In this document: positions 8,163 through 17,076 of the stretch, in pieces | How the letters are laid out: every line of letters starts with the position of its first letter | Numbering within the stretch: position 1 is the first letter of the stretch | Source of the DNA: Hyphomonadaceae bacterium | GTDB lineage: Bacteria; Pseudomonadota; Alphaproteobacteria; Caulobacterales; Hyphomonadaceae | Direction: 5' to 3' | DNA length: 64,000 bases | Assembly (NCBI GenBank): GCA_947474455.1 | Contig: CANJIL010000005.1 | Location: 1 to 64,000 of the forward strand | The notes under the pieces: model-generated | Databases searched by the model: none | What the model saw: only the letters and a program-made list of their open reading frames with translations | What the model was told of the DNA's origin: nothing | Position numbers and translations under genes: made by a program

Positions 8163-8552
8163 CTGCACGGATTTTCGTCAGCGGCTCGCAGCGTTCCGAC
8201 GCCCCGTCCGGCTTCGCGGGAAGCTGCGCACGTCAAAGCCATTCTTGAGACTGGCGCGGCGCGCAAGGCCGGACAAGTATTCAGGGGCGTCTTTATGCTC
8301 CGTCCAGGTATCGGGCCTTTGCGCCCGTGGGCGAGTAAGGGGTGAGATCTGGCGCATCCGGGACATGATGTTTCTCGTCCGGCTCGACCGCTGTCAGCGC
8401 GGGGCTTATATCCGTGAGCGGGGGCCGGTCTTGCGCGATGATGGCCGCCGGGTGACTTGCCGGGTGTATCGTTACGTGAGCGCGCTGCTGGGTGTACCTG
8501 TCACCGCCTCGGCCGACTATGTCCAGTGGATGAAAGTGAACAGACGCAACAC
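8163..8552. other. 390-base stretch upstream of recR, no assured gene
   Basis: No dnaX or ybaB, the usual upstream partners of recR, is present here, and the conserved loop of the SRP (4.5S) RNA was not found. The only coding candidate is the short ORF at 8365-8556, listed separately. The rest shows no recognisable protein or RNA. Confidence 0.4.
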
Positions 8553-8556
8553 ATGA
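8365..8556 (+). CDS. Possible small ORF translationally coupled to recR
   Basis: A 63-codon ORF ([20 protein letters not shown]…) whose stop overlaps the recR start in an ATGA arrangement at 8553-8556. The overlap is typical of coupled genes, and the CCGGGA before the ATG could act as a weak ribosome site. The product has no recognised family and high Arg content, so it could equally be a chance open frame in GC-rich DNA. Confidence 0.25.
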   Translation: MMFLVRLDRCQRGAYIRERGPVLRDDGRRVTCRVYRYVSALLGVPVTASADYVQWMKVNRRNT

Positions 8557-9152
8557 TCAATCGTTCGGCCGGTCCTGAAATCCTCCGCCTGATCGACTTG
8601 TTGTCGAAGCTGCCGGGCCTCGGGCCGCGTTCCGCCCGCCGCGCCGCGCTGCACCTGCTCAAGCGGCGCGACCAGCTTCTCAGCCCGCTGGCGGCGGCGC
8701 TGGCGGACGCTGCTGCAAAAGTCCAGATCTGCCGGCTCTGCGCGAACTTCGACACCGTGAACCCATGCTCGGTCTGCGCTGCACCAGGACGGGACAATTC
8801 GGTGATTTGCGCGGTCGAGGAGGTGGGGGATCTCTGGGCGATGGAGCGCTCCGGCGTCTTCCGGGGGCGCTATCACGTGGTCGGTGGAACCCTGTCCGCA
8901 CTCGACGGCATCCGGCCGGAGGATCTCAACATCGCCGGGCTGGTGGAGCGCGCCGGCGCCACAGATGTGCGCGAAGTAATCCTGGCGCTGAACGCCACCG
9001 TGGACGGACAGACGACCGCCCACTACATCACAGACAGGCTGGCGCATCTGCCCGTGAGGGTGACACGCCTTGCTCATGGTGTGCCTGTGGGTGGGGAGCT
9101 CGATCACCTCGACGATGGCACGATCGCCGCTGCGATGGCGTCGAGACGATAG
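8553..9152 (+). CDS. recR: Recombination mediator protein RecR
   Basis: RecR acts with RecO (and RecF) to load RecA onto SSB-coated DNA during gap repair. 199 residues from ATG 8553, the family length. In order: helix-hairpin-helix with [19 protein letters not shown] (about 17-35), the C4 zinc motif [16 protein letters not shown] (about 57-72), and the Toprim domain with [18 protein letters not shown] (84-101) and [15 protein letters not shown]. Upstream in-frame codons to 8457 lack homology. ybaB and dnaX are not adjacent, unlike in many proteobacteria. Confidence 0.95.
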   Translation: MINRSAGPEILRLIDLLSKLPGLGPRSARRAALHLLKRRDQLLSPLAAALADAAAKVQICRLCANFDTVNPCSVCAAPGRDNSVICAVEEVGDLWAMERSGVFRGRYHVVGGTLSALDGIRPEDLNIAGLVERAGATDVREVILALNATVDGQTTAHYITDRLAHLPVRVTRLAHGVPVGGELDHLDDGTIAAAMASRR

Positions 9153-9173
9153 AAACGACGGCTGGAAGGTCCA

Positions 9174-9422
9174 ATGGTGAAACGCAAACAGGCGCCAATA
9201 GTGCTTACGGTGGCCGCCGTGGGTCTGGGCGTGGGTATCGGCATGTGGCTGATGCGCGAGCACATCAGGTCAATCGCAGGCAGCGTGCGCGACAACGCCC
9301 ACCGCGCGAACAACCCGCTGGACGTGTTCGGAACCGATGTTCCCGACAACGCCTTTGAGGGCGTCGCCAACTATCCGCATGTGCCGGAAGGCTGGCGTCC
9401 CAGGCGCGGCGCGCGGGACTGA
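9174..9422 (+). CDS. Small single-helix membrane protein
   Basis: 82 residues with a hydrophobic helix at about 8-27 (PIVLTVAAVGLGVGIGMWLM) and a hydrophilic remainder ending in HVPEGWRPRRGARD. It starts 21 bases after recR, preceded by GGAAGG, which supports real translation. No family recognised; function unknown. Confidence 0.6.
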   Translation: MVKRKQAPIVLTVAAVGLGVGIGMWLMREHIRSIAGSVRDNAHRANNPLDVFGTDVPDNAFEGVANYPHVPEGWRPRRGARD

Positions 9423-9491
9423 TTTTCTCTTATCGCTAGAATCGCGCGACCGTCCGACGCCTGCAGGTTGATCGGAACAAATAATGAACCT

Positions 9492-10901
9492 ATGGTCGCA
9501 AGCATGACACTTGATACGCTGCACATCGTCCTTCTGGTCATCGCGCTGGCTGCCGCCGCGGCAGCGCTTGTGTTCTCGCAGCGCAAGCCGCCAGACACGG
9601 CGCACCTGTCTGCAGAGCTTGCGGAGCGTGGGCGGGAAGTCGCGGCGCTGAAGAGCGAGCGCGACAGCCTGCGCCAGCGCGCCGAGGCGGCTGAAAGGGC
9701 GCATGCAGCAGACGGCGCCAAGATGGCTGAGCGTGACGCCAGCATGGTGCGCGAACGCGAGCAGCTCGCGAAGATGCAGGCCGAGAGCGAAGCCCGCTTC
9801 AAGTCGCTGGCCGACGCCGCCTTGCTGAAGTCGCAGCAGCAGTTCGTGCAGATCGCCGACGAAACGCTGAAGAAGCACAAGGAAGGCGCCGAGGGCGAAC
9901 TCGGAAAGATGCTGAAGCCGATCTCGGAAACGTTCGGCCAGTTCCAGAAGAAGGTCGATGAGATCCAGAAGATCAGCGCGGAAGACCGCGCCAAGCTGGA
10001 AGAACAAATCCGCGGCGTCAGCGAGAGCGTGCGCAAGACGGAAAGCGCGGCCGGCAAGCTCGCCAGCGCGCTGTCCACCACACGGCATGGCGGCCGATGG
10101 GGGGAGGAGACGCTTCGCAACGTACTGGAGATGTCAGGCCTGTCGCCTTACGCCGACTTCACCGAGCAGAATTCGTCCGAGACTGACAAGGGCCGTATCC
10201 GGCCTGATGTGATTGTGCGCATGCCGGGTGGGCGCGAACTGGTGATTGATTCCAAGGTCTCGCTGGATGACTATCTGGCAGCCTCGAACGAGATCGATCC
10301 GGCGAAGCGTCAGGCTTTCCTCGCCGCTCACGCCGCCAAGGTCCGCGCCCATGTCACAAGCCTTGCCCGCAAGGACTACTGGAAGGGCTTTTCGGACCGC
10401 GTCGATTTCGTCGCCATGTTCATGCCCGGCGAGAATTTCTACGCCGCCGTGCTCGAGCATGACCGGGAGATTTTCGACTTCGCGGCCAAGAACAGCGTAA
10501 TCATCGTGACGCCCTCGACGCTGATCGCCCTCGCCAAGGCGGTCGCCTATGGCTGGCGCCAGGAACAGGCTGCACACAACGCCGAGCAGGCGGTGGAACT
10601 TGGGCGGGAGCTTTACCAGCGCCTGTCTGTGATGACCGAGCACATGTCCAAGGTCGGCTCCAACCTCGACAAGGCGGTCGACAGCTACAACTCGCTGGTC
10701 GGCTCCTATGAACGTAAAGTGATGCCGCAGGTCCGCCGCTTCGAGGACTTGCAGATCCCCACAGAAGACAGGGCCGTCGAAGCTCCGGCCGAACTGGGGG
10801 TGAAGGCGCGGACGCCGCAGCCCCAGATAGCGGAGGTGAAGTCCGAAACGCCGTTGCTGGACGCCTTGCAGCCGCAGGCCGCCGGGGGTAAGCGCAAATA
10901 G
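9492..10901 (+). CDS. rmuC: DNA recombination protein RmuC
   Basis: RmuC family protein, a nuclease-like factor that limits recombination at inverted repeats. About 469 residues. Architecture: N-terminal membrane helix (residues 8-28), a long coiled coil (about 35-205) with many Glu/Lys/Gln, then the RmuC domain with STTRHGGRWGEETLRNVLEM (about 196-215), RPDVIVRMPGGRELVIDSKV (about 235-254) and YWKGFSDRVDFVAMFMPGE. The true start is uncertain: ATG 9492 or ATG 9504 both fit, and neither has a strong ribosome site; a TTG at 9468 seems too far upstream. Confidence 0.9.
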   Translation: MVASMTLDTLHIVLLVIALAAAAAALVFSQRKPPDTAHLSAELAERGREVAALKSERDSLRQRAEAAERAHAADGAKMAERDASMVREREQLAKMQAESEARFKSLADAALLKSQQQFVQIADETLKKHKEGAEGELGKMLKPISETFGQFQKKVDEIQKISAEDRAKLEEQIRGVSESVRKTESAAGKLASALSTTRHGGRWGEETLRNVLEMSGLSPYADFTEQNSSETDKGRIRPDVIVRMPGGRELVIDSKVSLDDYLAASNEIDPAKRQAFLAAHAAKVRAHVTSLARKDYWKGFSDRVDFVAMFMPGENFYAAVLEHDREIFDFAAKNSVIIVTPSTLIALAKAVAYGWRQEQAAHNAEQAVELGRELYQRLSVMTEHMSKVGSNLDKAVDSYNSLVGSYERKVMPQVRRFEDLQIPTEDRAVEAPAELGVKARTPQPQIAEVKSETPLLDALQPQAAGGKRK

Positions 10902-10992
10902 CCTTTCCCGTCAGGGGCGTTTGCCTCATGTTGAGCAGGTCTCACGGGGTCGTTCACTTGACGAAAAGCGGCCTCATCCATAGCTAGCCGTT

Positions 10993-11508
10993 ATGGCTAT
11001 CCGTCCCATCCTCACTGTTCCCGATCCTGTCCTGAAGCAGGTGTCCAAACGCGTCGATGTCGTCACCGACGAAACGCGTGCGTTGATGGATGACATGCTC
11101 GAGACAATGTATGCGGCCCCCGGCGTAGGCCTTGCCGCCGTGCAGGTCGGCGTGCCGCAGCGCGTGATCGTAATGGACCTCGCCAAGGAAGGCGAGAAGC
11201 CGGAACCCCGCTACTTCGTGAATCCGGAAATCCTGGAGACAATCGACGAGACGCAGACCTATGAGGAGGGCTGCCTTTCGGTGCCGGACTTCTATGATGA
11301 GGTCGAGCGTCCCAAGCGCGTGAAGCTGCGCTACCAGAATTACCAGGGCGAGAAGATCGAGGAATGGGCCGAGGGCATGTATGCGGTCTGCATCCAGCAC
11401 GAGATGGACCACCTGCAAGGCACACTGTTCATTGACCACCTTTCCCGGTTGAAGCGCTCCTACGCCATCAACAAGGTCAAGAAGGCGAAGAAGAAGGACG
11501 CAGCCTAA
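10993..11508 (+). CDS. def: Peptide deformylase
   Basis: Metallo-hydrolase that removes the N-formyl group from nascent proteins. 171 residues, with all three family motifs: [10 protein letters not shown] (motif 1, about 41-50), [10 protein letters not shown] (motif 2, Cys metal ligand, about 94-103) and QHEMDHLQG (motif 3, HExxH-type ligands and catalytic Glu, about 135-143). The C-terminus is Lys-rich. It is not adjacent to fmt in this window, since the next gene is a PepSY protein. Essential enzyme, intact. Confidence 0.96.
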   Translation: MAIRPILTVPDPVLKQVSKRVDVVTDETRALMDDMLETMYAAPGVGLAAVQVGVPQRVIVMDLAKEGEKPEPRYFVNPEILETIDETQTYEEGCLSVPDFYDEVERPKRVKLRYQNYQGEKIEEWAEGMYAVCIQHEMDHLQGTLFIDHLSRLKRSYAINKVKKAKKKDAA

Positions 11509-11604
11509 GCCGTCCGGTCTTCCAGAAATCATTTCCGCTCCCGCGCGCGGTTTGTATACAGCCTAGGCGCTCTCGCATCTGGGCGGCAGGCGTCCGGGGC
11601 GGAC

Positions 11605-13110
11605 ATGATCAAGGCCAGGCTCATCCGCTACGTCTTTGCGCTGCATCGCTGGATGGGCGTCACACTCGGCCTGCTGATGCTGCTGTGGTGCGTCACCGGC
11701 GTGGTGATGATCTGGAACCCCTATCCGGCCGTGACGCTGGGCGATCGCGACTATCGACTCGAGGGTCTCGCGCCGATCGTGGCGCCGGACCGCATGACGC
11801 TACCCGCCATTCCCGACACGGCGACGTTGTCATCCGCCCGCATTGAGATGCTTGCCAACCGGTCGGTGATTGTCATGGCGTGGCGCGACGGCGAGGAAAG
11901 CGGCCGCGGCGTGTTTGACCTGACCACCGGCGCGAAGATCGACGAGGTTAGCGAAGCCGACGCTCTGGTCGTTGCCAGCACCTATGTCGAGCGTCACAAA
12001 CTCGCTGGTCAGCCGACCGTCACCCGGCTCATGGAGCGCGACGAGTTTGTCGTCGCGGGCTATTTCAACGCGCAACGTCCGTTCTACGAAATCGCGCTCA
12101 ACGATCCCGAACAGACTGTTCTCTACGTCTCGTCCAAGACAGGGCAAATCGCCCAGCGCACCACCGCCTCGCTTCGCTTCTGGTCATGGTTCGGCGCGAT
12201 CCCGCACTGGCTCTATTTCACCGAACTGCGCCGCGATACGCCGCTGTGGACTCAGGTGATCATCTGGACGTCGCTTGCTGGCTGCTTCCTGACTGTGATC
12301 GGGATGTTTGCCGGTCTCCGTCAGCTTCGCCGCCGCAAATCGACCGGCAAACTCGCCTCGCCCTATCGCGGCGCCAAGTTCTGGCATCACATGATCGGGC
12401 TCGCCTTTGGCGTGCTGGTGCTGACGTTTTCCTTTTCGGGTTTCACGTCGATGCAGCCCTGGGGCTGGCTGGAATCCGGCCCCGCAGCGGGCAAGGCGGC
12501 GGATCGTTATATTGGCAAGCCGGTAACCTGGGCTGTGGCGAAGCCTGCGCTGGAAGCGCAGGCAGTCGCGCTGCGGACCATTTCGCGCGAGCGCAGTCTC
12601 GTGACCTTCACCGGGACTGAAGGCCGCCCCTGGTTCATCTGGCAATCTGTTGACGGCGCCCGCCGGCGTCTCGACGCCAACGGCCAGCCGGCGCCGTTCG
12701 ATGACGCGAGCCGCGAGCGTGCGGCAGATCTACTCGCCGGTCAGAAGAACGCCGCCCGGTTCGAGCTGATGTCCGCGGCGGACGAGTACTACTATCCCGG
12801 CGCATCCTCATCCGATCTGCCGGTTGTGCGGATTTCCGCGCCGGCTATGAACGATACGCGTTTCTATCTCGATCCCGATACCGGCGGGCTGCGGTTCATC
12901 GCCGACGACGGCGCCAAGGGTTTCCGCATCTGGCATATGGCCCTGCACACCTTCGATTTCATGGGATCGCCAATCCGCGAAATTCTGCTGGTGCTGGTGA
13001 TGCTTGGCGTCACCGCCGTGTGCGGCCTTGGCGCCTGGATGGGCGTTAAGAAACTCGCTCGCGGGGGCAAGCTCGACAACACGCCCAAAACCGAAAGGCC
13101 CGTGTCCTAG
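11605..13110 (+). CDS. PepSY-associated membrane protein
   Basis: 501-residue inner-membrane protein of the PepSY-TM type, often found with iron uptake or as a ferric-siderophore reductase-like partner. Helix 1 near residues 11-36 (LHRWMGVTLGLLMLLWCVTG) carries the family His. A periplasmic PepSY-like region follows, then helices near 207-235 and 258-285 (HHMIGLAFGVLVLTFSFSG with the second His pair), a second periplasmic domain (about 290-440) and a last helix near 455-480, preceded by IWHMALHTFDFMG. The periodic His residues in helices suggest haem or quinone electron transfer. No TonB receptor is adjacent. It overlaps the end of flgH by four bases, convergently. Confidence 0.82.
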   Translation: MIKARLIRYVFALHRWMGVTLGLLMLLWCVTGVVMIWNPYPAVTLGDRDYRLEGLAPIVAPDRMTLPAIPDTATLSSARIEMLANRSVIVMAWRDGEESGRGVFDLTTGAKIDEVSEADALVVASTYVERHKLAGQPTVTRLMERDEFVVAGYFNAQRPFYEIALNDPEQTVLYVSSKTGQIAQRTTASLRFWSWFGAIPHWLYFTELRRDTPLWTQVIIWTSLAGCFLTVIGMFAGLRQLRRRKSTGKLASPYRGAKFWHHMIGLAFGVLVLTFSFSGFTSMQPWGWLESGPAAGKAADRYIGKPVTWAVAKPALEAQAVALRTISRERSLVTFTGTEGRPWFIWQSVDGARRRLDANGQPAPFDDASRERAADLLAGQKNAARFELMSAADEYYYPGASSSDLPVVRISAPAMNDTRFYLDPDTGGLRFIADDGAKGFRIWHMALHTFDFMGSPIREILLVLVMLGVTAVCGLGAWMGVKKLARGGKLDNTPKTERPVS

Positions 13111-13841
13111 AACGGCGTGATCTGGTCGTAGATCAGCTTGCCGTACTTGTCGCGCTGCACAGCGCTGATGTCGCCGCGCCCGCCATAGGAGATACGCGCT
13201 TCGGCGATCTTGGTGTGGGCGATGGTGTTGTCGGACGCCACGTCTTCCGGCCGGATCACGCCGGAGATCAGCAGTTCGCGCAGCTCGTTGTTGATGCGCA
13301 CTTCCTGGCTGCCGCCGATCACGAGATTGCCGTTGGGCAGGCGGTCCGTGATCACAGCAGCGATGGTCAGGTTAACGGTCTCCTGCCGGTTCACAGAGCC
13401 TGTGCCGTTGGAGGACGAGGTCGAGTCAAAGCCCACGGCGGGGTCCAGCGAGGGCGTGCCGGGCAGAACTTTCTGCATTGTGTCTTCAAGGCCTAGCAGA
13501 GCCTGCACGCCCGTTTCCGTCGCGCTGGTGCGGCTGCGCGCTGTGGTGTTGTTTACCTGCGCAGAGTCCGAGATCTCGATGTTCACGGTCAAGATATCGC
13601 CGATCTTGCTGGCGCGCTGGTCGTTGAAGAACGACCTGGCGCCTGCGCGCCAGAGCGAATTCGGGGCCTGCACCTCGGTCATTGGGGTGGGCAGCGGCAT
13701 GGAGACGCGTTGCGAGCCGGCGATCGTCGCCGGGTTGGCGATCGGCGTCAGTTGTGGCGGCCCGATCGCGTCGTTCAGTCCTGCACATCCGCCCAGCATC
13801 AGCGCGGCAAGGCCAGCTCCGGTGGTGATGACGTGTTTCAT
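13107..13841 (-). CDS. flgH: Flagellar L-ring protein FlgH
   Basis: Outer-membrane lipoprotein forming the L-ring bushing around the flagellar rod. 244 residues; lipobox LMLGGCAG places the lipid-modified Cys at residue 19. Family motifs: SLWRAGARSFFNDQRASKIGDILTV (around 62-86, given here by its key WR..FFND residues), the NGNLVIGGSQEVRINNELR-type stretch and the C-terminal SYGGRGDISAVQRDKYG. Last gene of the flgF-flgG-flgA-flgH operon. Confidence 0.95.
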   Translation of the reverse strand: MKHVITTGAGLAALMLGGCAGLNDAIGPPQLTPIANPATIAGSQRVSMPLPTPMTEVQAPNSLWRAGARSFFNDQRASKIGDILTVNIEISDSAQVNNTTARSRTSATETGVQALLGLEDTMQKVLPGTPSLDPAVGFDSTSSSNGTGSVNRQETVNLTIAAVITDRLPNGNLVIGGSQEVRINNELRELLISGVIRPEDVASDNTIAHTKIAEARISYGGRGDISAVQRDKYGKLIYDQITPF

Positions 13842-13847
13842 CTTGCT

Positions 13848-14576
13848 CTACCTGACATTGACGCGGGCCTCGCCGCTCGCCTCGGCCACGGCGTCGATGG
13901 TCCGTTTGGAATAGCTGTTGAGCACGCGGACAGCCTCACCCTTGGCGGCTTCGTTCTGCGCGATGCCGTCGACGCTGAGGCGGACGCCAGGTGAAACGTA
14001 GACGATCTTCACCGGCTCGCCCTTGCGAATGATGGTCGGCTGTTTGAGGTCTGCTGTCAGCAAGGCCTGGCCGGCCTTCAGGGCGCGGCGGACTTCAAGG
14101 CCCACCGCCAACTGCGCATCGGCGCCATTGCGAATGGGACGCGAGGGGTTGGCGACTTCCCAGTTTACGTCGTCCGAGGAGAGCACATGGCCACGCGGAA
14201 CATCGCGGGCCACCACCAGAACCTGCATGGCCTGTTGCGCGCCGGCGATCCGCGCGGCGGGTGTCGCCGCGCGCGCTGCGGGCGCGGGGGTCGCATTGCC
14301 GGTTGTGCGCGTCACCATGATCGGCTGATCTAGCGGAATGGCCAGAATGACGCCGGCGTTCCTTGCTGTGGCGATGAGGAAGGCGGGGTCGATCGCCAAT
14401 GTCTGTCCGGGCGGCGGCGCAGGCCCGAGAAGAATGCCGGCGTGTTCGCCCGTGACCGGCGTTACGTCGCCCAGAGTGATCCAGTCGCCGCCGATTACTG
14501 TCGCGCCCGCGCGCTGGGCGGCCGCGTAGGGCGCGAGGAGCGACAGGCAAAGAATGGCAGCGGCGAGGCGGATCAT
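13848..14576 (-). CDS. flgA: Flagellar P-ring assembly chaperone FlgA
   Basis: Periplasmic chaperone for FlgI polymerisation. 242 residues with a signal peptide (residues 1-20, LAAAILCLSLLAPYAAAQ), an N-terminal variable region, and the C-terminal SAF/FlgA domain: VVARDVPRGHVLSSDDVNWE (about 124-143), VGLEVRRALKAGQALLTADL, then VKIVYVSPGVRLSVDGIAQN near the end. It lies six bases upstream of flgH and five bases downstream of flgG, all on the minus strand. Confidence 0.93.
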   Translation of the reverse strand: MIRLAAAILCLSLLAPYAAAQRAGATVIGGDWITLGDVTPVTGEHAGILLGPAPPPGQTLAIDPAFLIATARNAGVILAIPLDQPIMVTRTTGNATPAPAARAATPAARIAGAQQAMQVLVVARDVPRGHVLSSDDVNWEVANPSRPIRNGADAQLAVGLEVRRALKAGQALLTADLKQPTIIRKGEPVKIVYVSPGVRLSVDGIAQNEAAKGEAVRVLNSYSKRTIDAVAEASGEARVNVR

Positions 14577-14581
14577 GCGGC

Positions 14582-15367
14582 TTACCGCAGGTTGCTGGCG
14601 GAGCGCAGCATCTCGTCGGTCGTAGTGATGACTTTCGAGTTCATCTCGTAAGCGCGCTGGGCTGTGATCAGCGACGAAATTTCCGTCACCGCATTGACGT
14701 TGGACGTTTCCAGAAAGCCCTGCTGCAGATAGCCATAGCCAACGCTGGCGGGCTGCCCGCGATTAGCCGTGCCGGAGGCAGGCGTTTCCACGAAGGAGTT
14801 GTCGCCGATCGCCTCGAGACCCGCCGGGTTCACGAAACGCGCGAGTTCAAGGGCGCCGACATCCTGCGGCGCGCTGCCATCAGCCATGATCGCCTGGACG
14901 ACGCCCTGGCGGTTGATCGAAACGCCGACCGCGTCCTGCGGCACGGTGATCCCCGGGGCGACGACGAAGCCGTCCTCCGTCACCAGCTGACCATCCGGCG
15001 ACAGCGCAAAGTTGCCGGCGCGCGTATAGGCATCGCGGCCGTCCGGAAGTTGGATGATGAAATAGCCTTCGCCGGAAATGCCGATGTCATAAGGGTTGGT
15101 GGTCTGCGTCATGCCGCCTTGTTCGGTGACGCGGTAGACCGAGCCGGCTTTCACGCCCACGCCGACCTGCACGCCCGTCGGCACGATAGTGCCCTGATCG
15201 GACGATGTGACGCCCATGCGTTCGACATTCTGGTAGAGCAGATCCTGGAATTCAGCGCGCTGGCGCTTGAAGCCAGTCGTGTTCATGTTCGCGATGTTGT
15301 TCGCGATGACCTCGACGTTGAGCTGCTGGGCCTGCATGCCCGTCGCTGCGGTGTTGAGAGCGCGCAT
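14582..15367 (-). CDS. flgG: Flagellar distal rod protein FlgG
   Basis: 261 residues, standard FlgG length. The N-terminal rod motif ALNTAATGMQAQQLNVEVIA followed by NNIANMNTTGFKRQRAEFQD is diagnostic, and the C-terminal YLQQGFLETSNVNAVTEISS and helix with AQRAYEMNSKVI complete the D0 domain. Second gene of the operon, 34 bases downstream of flgF. Confidence 0.96.
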   Translation of the reverse strand: MRALNTAATGMQAQQLNVEVIANNIANMNTTGFKRQRAEFQDLLYQNVERMGVTSSDQGTIVPTGVQVGVGVKAGSVYRVTEQGGMTQTTNPYDIGISGEGYFIIQLPDGRDAYTRAGNFALSPDGQLVTEDGFVVAPGITVPQDAVGVSINRQGVVQAIMADGSAPQDVGALELARFVNPAGLEAIGDNSFVETPASGTANRGQPASVGYGYLQQGFLETSNVNAVTEISSLITAQRAYEMNSKVITTTDEMLRSASNLR

Positions 15368-15401
15368 GTGAGTCTTGCCTCCTCAGGCGGTCGTCCGGCC
15401 G

Positions 15402-16133
15402 TTATCCGACTTTCGACAGCTTCTCGATCGAGGCGCTGCGAAGATCATCCGATTGTGCGAGCATCTTGGCGACTGACGTATAGGCGCGGCTGATCTCGAT
15501 CATTTCTGTAAGTTCCTGCACGGCGTTCACGTTCGAGCCTTCGACCGCGCCGGGCGCGATGCGTGGTTTCGTGACGTCCGTCGGCGGCTCGTCTGTCGCC
15601 CGCCAGAGATTGGACCCGACCTTTTCGAGCGCGGCGGGCGTCTGGAAATTGGCGACGCGCAGTGTTCCGACGATCTGGCCGTCCTGGCTGATGGCGCCGT
15701 CGCGCGAGACGGAAATCGGCCCACCCGTCGGGTTCAGCGTGATCGGGCCGCCCTGGCCCTGCACGGCCTCGCCATTGCGGGTCACGATCTCGCCCTGGTC
15801 GTTCAGGTTGAAGCGGCCGTCCCGCGTGAATGCCTCTCCGGCGGTCGTCTGCACCACGAAGAAGCCTTCATTCTCGATGGCGAAATCCAACGGGTTGCCG
15901 GTCTGCTCAATCGGCCCGGTCGAAAAATCGCGCTGGAGCATCCATGCATCAGCGAACGCGATTTCATTCGGGCTGTCGGAAGCCGAAGCAGGCTTTTCGG
16001 TCAGGTCGCGTGTCACGACATGCTCGACCTTGAAGCCGGCAGTGGTCATGTTCGCGAGGTTGTTCGCGGTCGCATCCATCCGTTTTTGCAGCACCTGCTG
16101 CGCGGACAGACCGACCATGAAGGAATTGTCCAT
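15402..16133 (-). CDS. flgF: Flagellar proximal rod protein FlgF
   Basis: 243 residues from ATG 16133, where the rod-protein homology starts (MDNSFMVGLSAQQVLQKRMD, then TANNLANMTTAGFK); 34 upstream in-frame codons do not resemble the family. The central region has NPLDFAIENEGFFVVQTTAG and the C-terminal GSNVNAVQELTEMIEISRAY. It is the first gene of flgF-flgG-flgA-flgH and is divergent from fliL over a 262-base spacer. No convincing sigma-54 promoter could be read in that spacer. Confidence 0.94.
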   Translation of the reverse strand: MDNSFMVGLSAQQVLQKRMDATANNLANMTTAGFKVEHVVTRDLTEKPASASDSPNEIAFADAWMLQRDFSTGPIEQTGNPLDFAIENEGFFVVQTTAGEAFTRDGRFNLNDQGEIVTRNGEAVQGQGGPITLNPTGGPISVSRDGAISQDGQIVGTLRVANFQTPAALEKVGSNLWRATDEPPTDVTKPRIAPGAVEGSNVNAVQELTEMIEISRAYTSVAKMLAQSDDLRSASIEKLSKVG

Positions 16134-16395
16134 GGGCCGCCGTTTGTCTCCACGCTGCACTTTGGCGGCGACGGAGCCAGGCTGGGCTTGGTCCGCGTTT
16201 TCTGCAGCGGACACGGGAATTAACTGGTCCAACATGAGGCCGGGCGGTTAACGGGGTGTTGCTTTTCAGGCCTTCCCGGCTGCGCTTCACCCGGCAGCTT
16301 TTGCCCATCTGCACCAATCCTTAACCATCGGGGGACGAATTTGCCGGGTGCCCCGGACTGTCCGGGGCCCAGTGATTCCATGAGGGCCGCCTTCG

Positions 16396-17070
16396 ATGGC
16401 CAAGAAGGAAAAGGCAAAGAAGCCTGACGCGCCCGAGGCTGAAAAGCCCGCGGCCGAAGGCGAGGATGGCGCCGGCGCCAAGAAGAAGATGGCCGGCAAG
16501 ACGTTGGTTCTCTTCATCATCCTCCCCGCCGTTCTCGTGCTTGGCGGGGGCGGAGCTGCCGCAATGATGCTGATGGGCGGCGGAGCCCCGCCGGCGGCTA
16601 CGGCCGATGCGCACGGCGCGGAAGAGGAAAGCCACGGCGAGGCCAAGGCCGACGATCATGGCGGCGGCGCGGCCGCTGCTGGCGAGCATGGCGCGGCTGA
16701 AGGCGCCGTTGCAGCTGGCGAGCCAGGCGATGTCGGTCACCCGCTCGAATGCCAGGCGGACGATCCCTGTTATTACGCGATGCCCAAGCTGATCGTGAAC
16801 CTCGCCGGCGCTGAAGGCCAGCGCACGGCTTACATGGAGCTTGAGCTCACGCTGGAATCGAGCACCTCTGCGACCTTCAAGAGCGTGCCCGAGCTGATGC
16901 CGCGCCTGAAGGACCAGCTGAATTCATTCCTGCGCGAGCTGCGCGTGGAAGACCTCAACGGCTCGACGGGCACCTATCGCCTGCGCCGCGAGCTGCTCAA
17001 TCGCTTCAACACGGTGATGGACCCGAAGAAGGTCGACGCCGTGCTGATCGAAAGCATGCTGATCCAGTAG
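16396..17070 (+). CDS. fliL: Flagellar basal body-associated protein FliL
   Basis: Single-pass inner-membrane protein that supports stator function at the motor. 224 residues: a Lys/Glu/Ala-rich cytoplasmic N-terminus (1-33), a helix at about 35-60 (TLVLFIILPAVLVLGGGGAA), a long His/Ala/Glu-rich low-complexity periplasmic linker (about 68-115), then the FliL domain with YAMPKLIVNLAGAEGQRTAY, LELTLE and the C-terminal RRELLNRFNTVMDPKKVDAV. The linker makes it longer than typical FliL. It starts an operon with fliM and at least three further genes. A TTAACCAT at 16321-16328 upstream is half of a CtrA box. Confidence 0.92.
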   Translation: MAKKEKAKKPDAPEAEKPAAEGEDGAGAKKKMAGKTLVLFIILPAVLVLGGGGAAAMMLMGGGAPPAATADAHGAEEESHGEAKADDHGGGAAAAGEHGAAEGAVAAGEPGDVGHPLECQADDPCYYAMPKLIVNLAGAEGQRTAYMELELTLESSTSATFKSVPELMPRLKDQLNSFLRELRVEDLNGSTGTYRLRRELLNRFNTVMDPKKVDAVLIESMLIQ

Positions 17071-17076
17071 ACAACG

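Noticed and set aside
8163-8552. SRP (4.5S) RNA or ybaB upstream of recR
   Set aside because: The conserved SRP loop sequence and YbaB motifs were not found.
16321-16328. TTAACCAT upstream of fliL as a CtrA site
   Set aside because: Only one half-site; no second TTAA at the correct spacing.
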